From: an uncultured SAR86 cluster bacterium
GTDB lineage: Bacteria > Pseudomonadota > Gammaproteobacteria > Magnimaribacterales > Magnimaribacteraceae
Length of the DNA stretch: 33,702 nt
Assembly (NCBI GenBank): GCA_902594545.1
Contig: CACJMO010000010.1
Span: 1 to 33,702, forward strand
Direction of reading: 5' to 3'
Made by a program: the position numbers and the translations under genes. Below are positions 8,363 through 17,229 of the stretch, piece after piece (the stretch's first letter is position 1; the number at the start of each line of letters is the position of its first letter). The notes beneath the pieces are model-generated. The model saw nothing but the letters and a program-made list of their open reading frames with translations, made no database searches and had not been told where the DNA came from.

Positions 8363-9528
8363 CAGCTAAAACTTCGCAATACGCAAGAATTCCTTTAATA
8401 ATTACTTTTCAAGAGACTTCTCAATACAAAGATACCTATGCGGGTGAAATTGGAACAGTTGCTCTAACCGCACATCTATTAAAACCTGAAAATTCTGACA
8501 ACAAGGTCGCAGTAGTCTTTATGCACCCCACAGGCGGAGGTAGTTACTTGCCTATGTTAAATTCACTGGCTAGACAGGGCATTGATACTGTCTGGTGTGA
8601 CAGCAGATATAGAGGTACAGACTCTGCATTAATCATGGAAAAGGTCTTAATTGATTTAGGAAACTGCATAAAAAATCTTAAAGAAAGGCATGGGTATGAA
8701 AAGATTGTTCTTGGTGGATGGAGTGGGGGAGGTTCATTATCACTTTTTTATCAATCACAAGCAGAAAAACCTTCCATCACTGAAACTCCCGCTGGAGACC
8801 CAATTGATTTGGTGTCTCAAAATTTTATTCCTGCCGATGCTGTGATGTTAATTGCTGCTCATGAATCTAGGCATAGAACTTTTACTGAATGGCTAGATGG
8901 TTCAGTTACAGATGAGAACAATCCGGAAAACAGAACACTTGAGCTTGATATTTATGATAAAAACAACCCTAATCAGCCTAGGTATTCAGAAAGTTTTATT
9001 GAAGCCTACAGAAAAGCTCAAATAGCTAGAAATAGAAAAATAACTAGCTGGGTTCTGGATAAATTAAGTGAGTTTAAGAAAAAGGGGTATGAGAATAGAG
9101 AGTATGGATTCGTCGTACACAGAACTATGGCCGATCCTAAATGGCTAGACCCATCCATTGATCCAAATGGAAGAAAACCAAATTGGTGTTTTCTTGGGGA
9201 ACCTGAAGTTGTTAACAATAGTCCAATAGGTTTAGCAAGATATTGCTCTTTAAGGAGTTGGTTGTCTCAATGGAGTTATGACCATGCGCGAGGAGATGGT
9301 CTAAGCTGTGCAAGAGATATCTCAGTACCGTGCCTTGTAATAGGTAATTCTGATGATGATGGAATAACGCCATCACATACAAAAAACCTATTTGATTCAA
9401 TAGGCCATTCAAATAAACAATTAGAGTGGATAGAAGGAGCGAATCATTATTATTTTGGTCAACCAGAGAAATCCAATGAATCTGCAAAGACATGCATGAG
9501 ATGGCTTAGTGAAAAAGGATTGATCTAA
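8359..9528 (+). CDS. Alpha/beta hydrolase, 389 aa
   Basis: This is an alpha/beta-hydrolase-fold enzyme. The oxyanion-hole region is FMHPTGGG (about 54-61) and the nucleophile elbow is GGWSGGG, with Ser at 122. The acid is probably one of the Asp residues in GNSDDDGITPSHT (332-334), and the base is His363 in GANHYY. It carries a large insertion between the nucleophile and the acid (about residues 140-310), which probably forms a lid. No signal peptide is visible, so it is probably cytosolic. The start codon overlaps the stop of the VOC gene (ATGA) and its stop overlaps the next start (TAATG), giving tight coupling on both sides. The substrate is unknown. In this setting a C-C, ester or thioester hydrolysis of a branched acid is plausible but unproven. 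Confidence 0.85.
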   Translation: MTAKTSQYARIPLIITFQETSQYKDTYAGEIGTVALTAHLLKPENSDNKVAVVFMHPTGGGSYLPMLNSLARQGIDTVWCDSRYRGTDSALIMEKVLIDLGNCIKNLKERHGYEKIVLGGWSGGGSLSLFYQSQAEKPSITETPAGDPIDLVSQNFIPADAVMLIAAHESRHRTFTEWLDGSVTDENNPENRTLELDIYDKNNPNQPRYSESFIEAYRKAQIARNRKITSWVLDKLSEFKKKGYENREYGFVVHRTMADPKWLDPSIDPNGRKPNWCFLGEPEVVNNSPIGLARYCSLRSWLSQWSYDHARGDGLSCARDISVPCLVIGNSDDDGITPSHTKNLFDSIGHSNKQLEWIEGANHYYFGQPEKSNESAKTCMRWLSEKGLI

Positions 9529-10394
9529 TGGAGAATATAATTATAAATGAAGTTGGTCCTAGAGATGGTCTACAAAACATTAATAAAGTGCTTTCTGTTG
9601 ATGAAAGGTTAACTCTTATAAGAGCTTTAGAAGAGACAGGAATAGAGCATATTGAGATAGGTAGCTTTGTTAGTGACAAAGCCGTCCCAGCAATGACAAA
9701 CACTGGAGGACTGATAAATAAACTTGATAATATAGATAACTATTCAGTTCTCATACCAAATAAAAAGGGACTTGATGAAGCTAAAATACATCGAGTAAAA
9801 GAAATCTGTACAGTGCTATGCGTTACAGACAGTATGAACCAAAAAAATATTAATCAAACAGTGGATGAAACACTGAATGATTTGAAGTTAATACTGGGAG
9901 ATTCGTCGAAAAATGGTATTCGTACAAAGTGTTACGTATCAGTTGCTTTTCATTGTCCATATGAAGGTAAAGTTGATTCAACTTATGTAGAAGCTGTGGT
10001 AGGTCAACTACTAGATTATAAAGTTGATGAGGTGGTTGTTGCTGATACTATTGGTGCAGCACATCCGAAAGAAGTTAGCGCTTTAATGACATCTTTAAGC
10101 TCAACTTATAAAGATGCTATTTTTTCGTGTCATTTTCATGATACACGAGCCTTGGGACTAGCAAATGTTTATTCCAGCCTTGAAGCTGGTATTAAAAAAT
10201 TCGATTCATGCATTGGAGGTTTAGGTGGCTGTCCGTTTGCACCTAATTCATCCGGAAACCTGGCAACCGAAGATCTTGTCGGCATGTTGGAATTGATGAA
10301 CATAACAACTGGGATAAATCTGGACAAGTTACTTGTAGCAAGAGAAGTTGCCTCAAAACTCACAAACTTAACACTTAAAGGGCGTATGTACTGA
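9528..10394 (+). CDS. mvaB: Hydroxymethylglutaryl-CoA lyase (DRE-TIM metallolyase)
   Basis: This enzyme would cleave 3-hydroxy-3-methylglutaryl-CoA to acetyl-CoA and acetoacetate, the last step of leucine breakdown. The 288-residue TIM barrel opens with EVGPRDGLQN (R12, D13). It has the metal ligands H202 and H204 in CHFHDT, and the family signature GGLGGCPFAP with catalytic Cys235 followed by SSGNLATED (N244). The Cys lies 31 residues after the second His, as in characterised HMG-CoA lyases. The loop after Cys reads CPFAPNSSGN rather than the usual CPxAxGASGN or GATGN, so a related substrate such as another 3-hydroxyacyl-CoA is possible. It is the third gene of a coupled operon (TAATG overlap with the hydrolase). 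No other leucine-degradation genes are in view. Confidence 0.9.
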   Translation: MENIIINEVGPRDGLQNINKVLSVDERLTLIRALEETGIEHIEIGSFVSDKAVPAMTNTGGLINKLDNIDNYSVLIPNKKGLDEAKIHRVKEICTVLCVTDSMNQKNINQTVDETLNDLKLILGDSSKNGIRTKCYVSVAFHCPYEGKVDSTYVEAVVGQLLDYKVDEVVVADTIGAAHPKEVSALMTSLSSTYKDAIFSCHFHDTRALGLANVYSSLEAGIKKFDSCIGGLGGCPFAPNSSGNLATEDLVGMLELMNITTGINLDKLLVAREVASKLTNLTLKGRMY

Positions 10395-10506
10395 GTTATA
10401 TTCCTAATAAAAACATACATTTAATCTTTTCTCTTAATTACTTTCATTTCCTACATATAGGTGTTTTATTTAGCTAAAGCACTATATTAGGTTATTATAT
10501 ATTCGT

Positions 10507-10543
10507 ATAATATATATTATGTTAAATTAAATATTTATCCACA
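10507..10543. other. AT-rich gap with a 14-bp perfect palindrome and one consensus DnaA box
   Basis: The 172-nt space between the convergent HMG-CoA lyase and phoD genes is extremely AT-rich. It contains the perfect palindrome ATAATATATATTAT (10507-10520) and, 14 nt further on, TTATCCACA (10535-10543), which matches the DnaA-box consensus exactly. No cluster of boxes and no dnaA or gidA neighbour is seen, so this is not called an origin. I see no mini-gene or GC-rich terminator here. Confidence 0.4.
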
Positions 10544-10566
10544 GATATATACAAATAGGTAACTTA

Positions 10567-12147
10567 TTAAATAAGAGGTTTATTGTGCTCTACTCTAAAA
10601 GTGTATGGTTTTAAAACGTTGTAATCTTTTGTTTTTACTGATGAAACGTATTTAAACGATACATTTATGTACTCAGAATGTATGTCCATGGAAACGTAAC
10701 CTTTATATCTTCCATTAGTCCATACTAAATCTCGATTATCCTTTACAAAAGCTTCCTCAACTATCTGCGTTGATTCACCAAAACTATCACCGAAACTTGG
10801 TGATGATATAGCTGGCGCCCCTACCTCTATTCCAATGAATTTATCTTTTTTATCGTATAAATTTGATAACCAAGAATTATGCGAGTCACCAGCCAATATT
10901 ATGTTTGATTGAGAATTGCTAAGAACTTTATACAGCTTTTCCCGCTCGTAAGGATATCCATCCCATTGATCTGTGTTTGTTGCTAATTTCTCACCGGCGA
11001 GCTGCTTACTTAGATAAGATCTAGAGCCTGAAAGTTTGTCAGATTTAAATATATTAGGTAAGTACTTGGGTCCTATCAATAACTGCTGACCAATAACAGA
11101 CCATCTATATTTTTTGCTTACATTTCTTTTAACCCAGTTAAATTGCTCTTTTCCTAATAGATCTCTTGGTTTATTTAAATCTTCAGCATATTTTTCTTTA
11201 TCTAGCTTATTGTCATTTATATAGTCACTGATTTCTAGCTGCTTTTCTCTGCCATATAGTCTTGTGTCCAACATCATTAAGTTGATTAAGTTTCCTACAG
11301 AAAAACTACGCCAAATTTTATCTCGTTCTTTTTTATCTCTAATTGGCATCCATTCATAGTATGCCTTGACAGCATTATTTCTTCGATCTTCAAAAGATCC
11401 TTCATTATCGGAATGATTTTGAGCGCCCTCCTTCCAAGTATCATTAGTGATTTCATGATCATCCCACACCGAAATCATTGGTTTTAATTGATGAAGTAGC
11501 TGCAAGTCCTGATCGCTTCTATAAGTAGCATATCTCCTTCTGTAATCATCAAGAGTGATAATTTCATGAGGCGGATCAACAAGACGTCCCATTTCTTTTG
11601 CTTCTGATGAAGCATAACCCTTCCTACTGTATTCGTATAAATAATCTCCAAGGTGAAGAACCAAATCAATTGACTTATCATTAGCCATTTCTTTATAGGC
11701 ATTGAAATAACCTGCTGGATAATTAGAACAGCTGCAAAAAGCAATATTAAAATTTTCTGGATTGTTGGTTGGTAAAGTCAGAGTTGTACCCATAACAGAA
11801 ATTTGGTCATTTGCTTTAAACCGGTAATAGACCCCCTTTCCATTGAATTCTAATGGGATATTGGCATCTACTTTTACTATGTAATCATTTTCGCTGTATG
11901 CAATTGATTCTCCTTGCGAAATTATATTATTAAAACTTCTATCAGATGATACTTCCCATACAACCTCTTGTTGAGTTGCTAAATCTCCTGACAATTTTGT
12001 CCATAAGATGACGTGAGTATTAGTCGGATCACCACTTGCAACACCGTGTGAAAAGTAAATGGACTTATTCTTAGATTGAGAAAAAAATTTTAACGAAAGT
12101 GAAGCAAAAAGAAAAAATAAACTCTTAAAAAATACTCTTCTGTTCAT
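10567..12147 (-). CDS. phoD: PhoD-family alkaline phosphatase, Tat-exported
   Basis: This is a periplasmic phosphomonoesterase or phosphodiesterase that would release phosphate from organic esters. The N-terminus MNRRVFFKSLFF followed by a hydrophobic stretch is a twin-arginine signal, as expected for PhoD, which folds with its metals before export. The N-terminal beta domain starts at YFSHGVASGDPTNTHVILWTKL. The metallophosphatase part shows CSCSNYPAGYF, LHLGDYLYEY, WDDHEITND and AGDSHNSW, all standard PhoD metal-site motifs. The ATG at 12147 puts the RR motif at residues 3-4; a TTG two codons upstream is the alternative. About 526 residues is normal for the family. It is divergent from the CoA-transferase gene. 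Phosphate starvation control is typical of the family, but I see no convincing Pho box. Confidence 0.92.
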   Translation of the reverse strand: MNRRVFFKSLFFLFASLSLKFFSQSKNKSIYFSHGVASGDPTNTHVILWTKLSGDLATQQEVVWEVSSDRSFNNIISQGESIAYSENDYIVKVDANIPLEFNGKGVYYRFKANDQISVMGTTLTLPTNNPENFNIAFCSCSNYPAGYFNAYKEMANDKSIDLVLHLGDYLYEYSRKGYASSEAKEMGRLVDPPHEIITLDDYRRRYATYRSDQDLQLLHQLKPMISVWDDHEITNDTWKEGAQNHSDNEGSFEDRRNNAVKAYYEWMPIRDKKERDKIWRSFSVGNLINLMMLDTRLYGREKQLEISDYINDNKLDKEKYAEDLNKPRDLLGKEQFNWVKRNVSKKYRWSVIGQQLLIGPKYLPNIFKSDKLSGSRSYLSKQLAGEKLATNTDQWDGYPYEREKLYKVLSNSQSNIILAGDSHNSWLSNLYDKKDKFIGIEVGAPAISSPSFGDSFGESTQIVEEAFVKDNRDLVWTNGRYKGYVSMDIHSEYINVSFKYVSSVKTKDYNVLKPYTFRVEHNKPLI

Positions 12148-12231
12148 CCTCAAACTTTATCATTTATTACATGAAATTTCGTTACTTAAATTTGTATCTA
12201 AACTGACAAAACTACCTTTATTTGTATGTAG

Positions 12232-12237
12232 TACAAT
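12232..12237 (+). promoter_or_regulatory. Candidate -10 element for the CoA-transferase gene (leaderless geometry)
   Basis: TACAAT ends 6 nt before the ATG at 12244, so a start 7 nt after the hexamer would fall on the A of the start codon. No Shine-Dalgarno sequence precedes the ATG, which fits leaderless translation. There is no good -35 element at normal spacing. Confidence 0.35.
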
Positions 12238-12243
12238 TAATAT

Positions 12244-13452
12244 ATGAAACCTTTAGACGGAGTTAAAGTTATAGACTTAACGCACATGTTAGCTGGTCCA
12301 TATGCTGGGATGGTTCTAGCCGATTTAGGAGCTGAAGTAGTCAAAATTGAACCTTTAGGAAATGGGGAAATGACTCGTGGCTTACTGAAAGATGATCCCA
12401 ACTACTCTTTTAAAGGTTTTGGTGCCTATTTCTTAACCTTGAACAGAAATAAAAAAAGCGTATCAATTGACCTGAAAAGCGAAGAAGGTCTGAATGTATT
12501 TTATGATTTGATCAAATCTGCAGACATAGTTCTCAATAATTTTAGTGCTGGTGTTGTTAAGAAGTTAAAAATAGATTTTAAGAACCTAGAAAAGATAAAT
12601 CCTAAAATCATAACTTGTTCAATTACTGGATTTGGAGAAACGGGACCTCATTCTTCAAGACCAGCCTATGATCAAATAGTTCAAGCATATAGTGGTGGTA
12701 TGTCCATAACAGGTAAAGATGCTCTTTCGCCTACTAGAGCAGGTATTCCTATTGGTGACCTTGGCTCTGGCTTATACAGTGTTATAGGAATTCTTTCTGC
12801 CCTTTATTCCAAGGAAAAAACTCAAAAAGGCCAACATATAGATATTTCTTTATTAGACGTACAAATTTCTTTACTTACCTACATGGCAACAATGCACACT
12901 CTTTCAGGCATAAATCCAGAGCCCATAGGCAATGCTCACTTTGTACATGTCCCTTACAATAGCTTTACTACTAAAGATGGTTTTGTTGTGATAGCAGTAA
13001 TAACAGATGCCTTTTGGAAAGCTCTTAAATCAGTTGTTAATGTAGATTCACTGGATGATCCAAAATTTGATCTTTCTGTTGATAGATTAAAAAACCAAGA
13101 ATTCATTGAAACAGAACTTAATAAAATTTTATCAACTCAGAATTCCGATTATTGGATAAATAAACTTAATGAAGCCAAAGTTCCTTGTGCGCCGATCAAT
13201 AAGTTCAGTGAAGCATTATCTGATGAGCAAGTTATCCATAGGAATATGATGGTAGATGTGAGCCATCCAGACGGAGGAACAGTTAAAATGCCTGGTAACC
13301 CGGTAAAAATGTCCTACACAAATGAAGACTCATACTCCCCTCCTCCACATCTTGGGAAAGATACTAAAGAAGTCCTAAAAATTTGGTCTGATTATGATGA
13401 AGATAAAATTAATAAATTAATCAAAGATCAGGTCGTAGGATCAATAAACTAA
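12244..13452 (+). CDS. Class III CoA-transferase (CaiB/BaiF family)
   Basis: This enzyme would transfer CoA between carboxylic acids through an aspartyl-CoA intermediate. The 402-residue protein has the family N-terminus (MKPLDGVKVIDLTHMLAGPY and LADLGAEVVKIEP). It also has the ITGFGETGP segment (about 127-135) and the nucleophile Asp172 in GIPIGDLGSG. The C-terminal ring-forming part contains NKFSEALSDEQVIHRNM and PGNPVKMS. Substrates in this family differ widely and cannot be read from the sequence. HMG-CoA lyase lies 1.8 kb upstream on the same strand, with phoD inserted between them on the other strand. A succinyl-CoA:hydroxymethylglutarate-type reaction would link the two, but that is inference. 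No ribosome-binding site is seen. The last 12 nt overlap a minus-strand mini-gene. Confidence 0.9.
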   Translation: MKPLDGVKVIDLTHMLAGPYAGMVLADLGAEVVKIEPLGNGEMTRGLLKDDPNYSFKGFGAYFLTLNRNKKSVSIDLKSEEGLNVFYDLIKSADIVLNNFSAGVVKKLKIDFKNLEKINPKIITCSITGFGETGPHSSRPAYDQIVQAYSGGMSITGKDALSPTRAGIPIGDLGSGLYSVIGILSALYSKEKTQKGQHIDISLLDVQISLLTYMATMHTLSGINPEPIGNAHFVHVPYNSFTTKDGFVVIAVITDAFWKALKSVVNVDSLDDPKFDLSVDRLKNQEFIETELNKILSTQNSDYWINKLNEAKVPCAPINKFSEALSDEQVIHRNMMVDVSHPDGGTVKMPGNPVKMSYTNEDSYSPPPHLGKDTKEVLKIWSDYDEDKINKLIKDQVVGSIN

Positions 13453-13551
13453 TATAAATTTATCCAATATATAAGCCATGAAAGCTATGAAGATAGTAAC
13501 TAAGGCTAAAAATAGCAGTAATGTTTTAAATTTAAACTCTTTTTCTTTCAT
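13441..13551 (-). CDS. Candidate 36-residue single-span membrane protein
   Basis: This short minus-strand frame begins MKEKEFKFKTLLLFLALV and continues as one hydrophobic helix ending in ILDKFILVY. A charged N-terminus plus a single membrane span is a typical bacterial mini-membrane-protein layout. It fills the gap between the CoA-transferase and infA, and its last 12 nt overlap the end of the former. A TATAAT on the minus strand (13595-13590) would give a leader of about 32 nt. The ribosome-binding site is poor (AAAG with a long A-rich spacer). I recognise no family, and it could be chance. Confidence 0.45.
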   Translation of the reverse strand: MKEKEFKFKTLLLFLALVTIFIAFMAYILDKFILVY

Positions 13552-13596
13552 CTTTTACTTTAGTAATTGGGTTATCTGTAAGAGAATATATTATAT

Positions 13597-13815
13597 ATGG
13601 CAAAACAAGATTTAATAGAAATGGATGGAGAGGTTATCGAAACTCTCCCCAATACAACTTTTAGAGTGAAACTTGATAATGATCATGTAGTCACTGCTCA
13701 TATATCTGGAAAAATGAGAAAGCATTACATAAGAATCTTAACTGGAGATAAAGTTAAGGTTGAGATTACACCTTATGACCTTTCTAAAGGAAGAATAATC
13801 TTCAGAGAAAGGTAA
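13597..13815 (+). CDS. infA: Translation initiation factor IF-1
   Basis: This is a 72-residue S1-type OB-fold protein that binds the ribosomal A site during initiation together with IF-2 and IF-3. The whole length matches the family: [41 protein letters not shown] and [11 protein letters not shown]. In gammaproteobacteria infA commonly lies next to clpA and clpS, as it does here within about 1.2 kb; a serine hydrolase gene separates them. It converges with that hydrolase, leaving only 4 nt between the stop codons and no visible terminator. The upstream region is AT-rich with only a weak purine stretch (AAGAGAA) before the start. Confidence 0.97.
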   Translation: MAKQDLIEMDGEVIETLPNTTFRVKLDNDHVVTAHISGKMRKHYIRILTGDKVKVEITPYDLSKGRIIFRER

Positions 13816-13819
13816 TAGT

Positions 13820-14977
13820 TTATTTATTAATCGCTTCTAATAAGGACACCATAAAGTTTAATCTGTGTCCTCCAACATAAGAATCTACATCTGCCATGTC
13901 TCTAGCACCATGCATTGCAACTACTGTTCGAGAGACGGGATCTATCCAAATAAATTGACCAAAAATGCCATCTGCATAATAGGATTCATAATTTGGACCA
14001 TCCAACCACCATTGATATCCATAATAAGGATAATTTGGCGATGGAGTCGTTGAATCTTTCATCCAGTCTGTTGGCAAAACTTTAGTTCGGTTATTTAACA
14101 CACCCCTGTCCATCGCAAATATGCCAATTCTTGCATAGTCTCTCAGCGTAGCGTTTATACAACACCCACCTAGTTCTTGTTCAAAGTCACTATCTATACC
14201 CCAGTAAGCATCGGATTCCATTCCAAAAGGTTTCCATATTTTCTGCTCAATATAGCTTGATAAATTATTCCCAATTGCTGCCCTTACTATTCCACCAAGG
14301 AGATTAGTTTCTCCGGTGTTGTAATTAAATTTGGTACCAGGGGAAGCTGCGGTATCAAGAGCATTTAAATATTGATAAAGGGTTAATGAATTTAAAGCAC
14401 CTGCAATATTCACGTCAGATTCAGGGTCAGTGTAATCTTCGTTCCAAGCAATACCTGAAGACATATGCAAAACTTCTTTTATTGAAACATGTTGATATTT
14501 ACTGTCGATTAACTGCGGTAAATAAGTTGTAACTTTATCTTCAACAGATTTAATAAAACCATCTTGTATGGCAGCACCTAAAAGCATAGAAGTAACAGAC
14601 TTCGTTACCGAAAAGGAAACCCATGTCGAAGACTCGTCATGACCAAAATTATAATCCTCGTAAAGAATAGAACCATCACGAATAACAATTAAGCCTGCTA
14701 CTTTGAAGATTTCTTTAAATTCTTCAATTGAGAACTCTTTTCCTTTAAAGGTATATTTCAGATCAGAAAGATCAACTAAATTATAGGTTAACGGATAAGG
14801 TTCTGTGCTTTTTGTTATACGCCTTGTTGGAACAATTTCTTTGATATTTTTAAATCCTTCAAGTTTTTGTGTGGTGTTCCAAAAAAGTATTGTTCTTGGA
14901 GCATCAGCAGTATCAAGTTTACTTTCACTAAAAAAATAAGAAGTGAACGATAAAAGTAAAATTAATAGATATCTGAT
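13820..14977 (-). CDS. Exported serine hydrolase (beta-lactamase/NylB-like) with apparent ATC start
   Basis: This is a penicillin-binding-protein-fold hydrolase, probably an exported esterase or amidase. The frame continues well upstream of its first ATG (14587), to a stop at 15001. The upstream 130 codons are essential: they carry a signal-peptide-like stretch (RYLLILLLSFTSYFFS) and the catalytic S-V-T-K motif (S123, K126). The second motif is Tyr219 in FNYNTGETNLLGG, and a third motif-like HGA lies near the C-terminus. No ATG, GTG or TTG occurs between 15001 and 14587. The best start is ATC at 14977-14975, with AAAAGG (14990-14985) 7 nt before it, giving 385 residues beginning (M)RYLLILLLSF. 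It lies 2 nt after the clpA stop, so it is probably the last gene of the icd-clpS-clpA transcript. A sequencing error or a recent ATG-to-ATC change are the alternatives. Confidence 0.8.
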   Translation of the reverse strand: MRYLLILLLSFTSYFFSESKLDTADAPRTILFWNTTQKLEGFKNIKEIVPTRRITKSTEPYPLTYNLVDLSDLKYTFKGKEFSIEEFKEIFKVAGLIVIRDGSILYEDYNFGHDESSTWVSFSVTKSVTSMLLGAAIQDGFIKSVEDKVTTYLPQLIDSKYQHVSIKEVLHMSSGIAWNEDYTDPESDVNIAGALNSLTLYQYLNALDTAASPGTKFNYNTGETNLLGGIVRAAIGNNLSSYIEQKIWKPFGMESDAYWGIDSDFEQELGGCCINATLRDYARIGIFAMDRGVLNNRTKVLPTDWMKDSTTPSPNYPYYGYQWWLDGPNYESYYADGIFGQFIWIDPVSRTVVAMHGARDMADVDSYVGGHRLNFMVSLLEAINK

Positions 14978-14979
14978 AG

Positions 14980-17229
14980 CTATACCTTTTCTGTTTTCTT
15001 AGAATTTTCGGTTAAATTAACTTTGATCTTACCTTCTTCTAGTGTTACGTAGGCAGTACCTCCGGCCTTAGACAACTTACCAAACAATATTTCTTCAGCC
15101 AAAACAGTTTTAATTGTATCTTGAATAAGCCTTTGCATTGGTCTTGCACCCATATTCTTGTCATAACCATTTTCAAGAAGCCATTCTCTTGCTTCGTCTG
15201 ACACTTCAAGCTGAACCTTTTGGGTATCTAATTGAACCTGAAGCTCTACTAAGAATTTATCCACGACTGTTTTAATAACCTCAGTTGGAAGAGGATTAAA
15301 TTGTATGATGCTATCCAATCTATTTCTAAATTCAGGAGAAAAGGTTTTCTTTATCATTTCAGTAGCGTCAGTCGAGTGATCTTGAGATTGGAATCCCATA
15401 CTTGCCCTACTCATATCTTGAGCTCCTGTATTAGTGGTCATAATAACAACAGTATTTCTAAAGTCTGCTTTTCTGCCGTTATTATCTGTCAAGGTACCAT
15501 GATCCATGACTTGAAGAAGTATGTTGAAAACTTCTGGGTGAGCTTTTTCTATCTCATCTAATAAAATAACTGAGTGTGGGTGTTTGTTTACAGACTCTGT
15601 AAGCAGACCTCCTTGATCATATCCAACATAACCTGGAGGTGCGCCAATTAACCTAGAAACCGTATGACGTTCCATATACTCAGACATATCGAATCTAACA
15701 AATTCGATACCCATGATCTTAGCCAGCTGTTTACTCACTTCAGTTTTTCCTACCCCTGTGGGTCCAGAAAATAAGAACGAGCCGACAGGCTTCTCGTCAA
15801 CTCTCAAACCAGCTCTGGCTAACTTAATTGAAGAGGAAAGCTTTTCTACAGCTTCATCTTGGCCAAATATGACTCGTTTAAGATTTTCTTCTAGTTTTTC
15901 AAGAGATTTTTTATCAGAAGAAGAGACTGTCTTTTCGGGTATTCTCGCAATAGAGGCCACGATCTTCTCAATATCGAGCTCCCCTATCGTTTTTTTTCTT
16001 TTCGATGAAGGAACTAGATTTTGTTTAGCTCCAGCCTCATCAACCACATCAATAGCTTTATCTGGTAAATATCTGTCATTGATATGCTTAGAAGAGAGAG
16101 CTGCTGCAGCCTTTAAGGCCCCTTCCGTATATTTAATTTTGTGATGTTCTTCAAAACGACCTTTTAACCCTTTGAGTATGTTGAAAGTTTCGTCAATAGT
16201 GGGTTCGGCGACTTCTACTTTTTGGAATCTTCTAGAAAGAGCCCTATCTTTTTCAAAAATGCCTCTGAATTCTTTATAGGTTGTTGAGCCCAAAAATTGA
16301 AGACCCCGCTTAGCTAAAGCAGGTTTCAATAAGTTTGATGCATCCATCACACCTCCTGATGTGGCACCAGCTCCTATGATTGTATGAATTTCATCTATGA
16401 ATAGTATTGCCGACGTATCTTCTTCTAATTCCTTTAATACAGATTTTAATCTCTCTTCGAAATCTCCCCTATATTTAGTACCAGCGAGCAAAGCACCCAT
16501 ATCTAGGGAATAAATGACACTGTCTTGTATTAGTTCAGGAACATTATTTTCTGTAATAAGTTTTGCTAAACCCTCTGCAATAGCTGTTTTTCCGACACCA
16601 GACTCGCCTACTAGTAATGGGTTGTTTTTGCTCCTTCGTGCCAATATTTGAACGACTCTCTCTATTTCAGAATTTCTACCAATCAAAGGGTCAATCCTTC
16701 CTTCTAGAGCCTCTTTATTGAGATTAGTAGTGAATTGTTCCAAAGCATTATTTGATTCTGGTTCATTAGACTCACCTTGTTCGGCTTCAGGACTATCTGT
16801 ATTGCTTTTACCATGACTTAAATAAGAAACAGCATCCAATCTTGTTAGCCCAAACTGCTCTAGAAGATAAACACTTTGTGATTCTTTTTCACTGAAGATT
16901 GCAACTAATATATTACTACCATTAACTTCTTCTTTGCCTGAGGATTGAACATGAAAGACTGCACGTTGAATGACTCTTTGAAAGCCCAAGGTTGGTTGCA
17001 TTTCAATCTTTGATTCTTGAGGTATCTTTGGTGTCGTCGATCCTATGAACTCCTCTAAATCAACTTTTAATTTTTCAATATTGACTTTGTTTGAGGATAG
17101 TAAATCTATTGCATCAGAGTTATCTAAAAGGGCAAGAAGCAAGTGTTCAACAGTTACGAACTCATGCTGCTGTTCTTGTGCTATTTTGAAAGCGGTATTT
17201 AGGTTTTGTTCTAGTTCTTGGTTAATCAT
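14980..17229 (-). CDS. clpA: ATP-dependent Clp protease ATP-binding subunit ClpA
   Basis: This is a AAA+ unfoldase that feeds proteins into ClpP and receives N-degron substrates from ClpS. The start is ATG at 17229, giving 749 residues. It aligns with the E. coli ClpA N-terminus (M-NQELE--LN-AF) and has GGAAG 9 nt upstream, whereas the TTG at 17238 has no properly spaced site. The N-domain has two Clp repeats (about 1-140) and an acidic linker. The first AAA module has VGESGVGKT and LFIDEIHT; the second has [10 protein letters not shown] and [11 protein letters not shown] conserved [14 protein letters not shown] segment and an intact C-terminal domain ([12 protein letters not shown]) follow. 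It overlaps clpS by 8 nt (ATGATTAA). No clpP is in the window. Confidence 0.97.
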   Translation of the reverse strand: MINQELEQNLNTAFKIAQEQQHEFVTVEHLLLALLDNSDAIDLLSSNKVNIEKLKVDLEEFIGSTTPKIPQESKIEMQPTLGFQRVIQRAVFHVQSSGKEEVNGSNILVAIFSEKESQSVYLLEQFGLTRLDAVSYLSHGKSNTDSPEAEQGESNEPESNNALEQFTTNLNKEALEGRIDPLIGRNSEIERVVQILARRSKNNPLLVGESGVGKTAIAEGLAKLITENNVPELIQDSVIYSLDMGALLAGTKYRGDFEERLKSVLKELEEDTSAILFIDEIHTIIGAGATSGGVMDASNLLKPALAKRGLQFLGSTTYKEFRGIFEKDRALSRRFQKVEVAEPTIDETFNILKGLKGRFEEHHKIKYTEGALKAAAALSSKHINDRYLPDKAIDVVDEAGAKQNLVPSSKRKKTIGELDIEKIVASIARIPEKTVSSSDKKSLEKLEENLKRVIFGQDEAVEKLSSSIKLARAGLRVDEKPVGSFLFSGPTGVGKTEVSKQLAKIMGIEFVRFDMSEYMERHTVSRLIGAPPGYVGYDQGGLLTESVNKHPHSVILLDEIEKAHPEVFNILLQVMDHGTLTDNNGRKADFRNTVVIMTTNTGAQDMSRASMGFQSQDHSTDATEMIKKTFSPEFRNRLDSIIQFNPLPTEVIKTVVDKFLVELQVQLDTQKVQLEVSDEAREWLLENGYDKNMGARPMQRLIQDTIKTVLAEEILFGKLSKAGGTAYVTLEEGKIKVNLTENSKKTEKV

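Noticed and set aside
10500-10545. Chromosome origin at the DnaA box
   Set aside because: There is a single box, no dnaA, dnaN or gidA genes nearby, and no cluster of 13-mers.
13585-13597. Leaderless start for infA
   Set aside because: The TATATT and TATTAT hexamers are too close to the ATG; the start of transcription would fall inside the gene.
15713-16144. Open frame of 143 codons on the plus strand
   Set aside because: It is antisense to the conserved AAA core of clpA and has no recognisable features.
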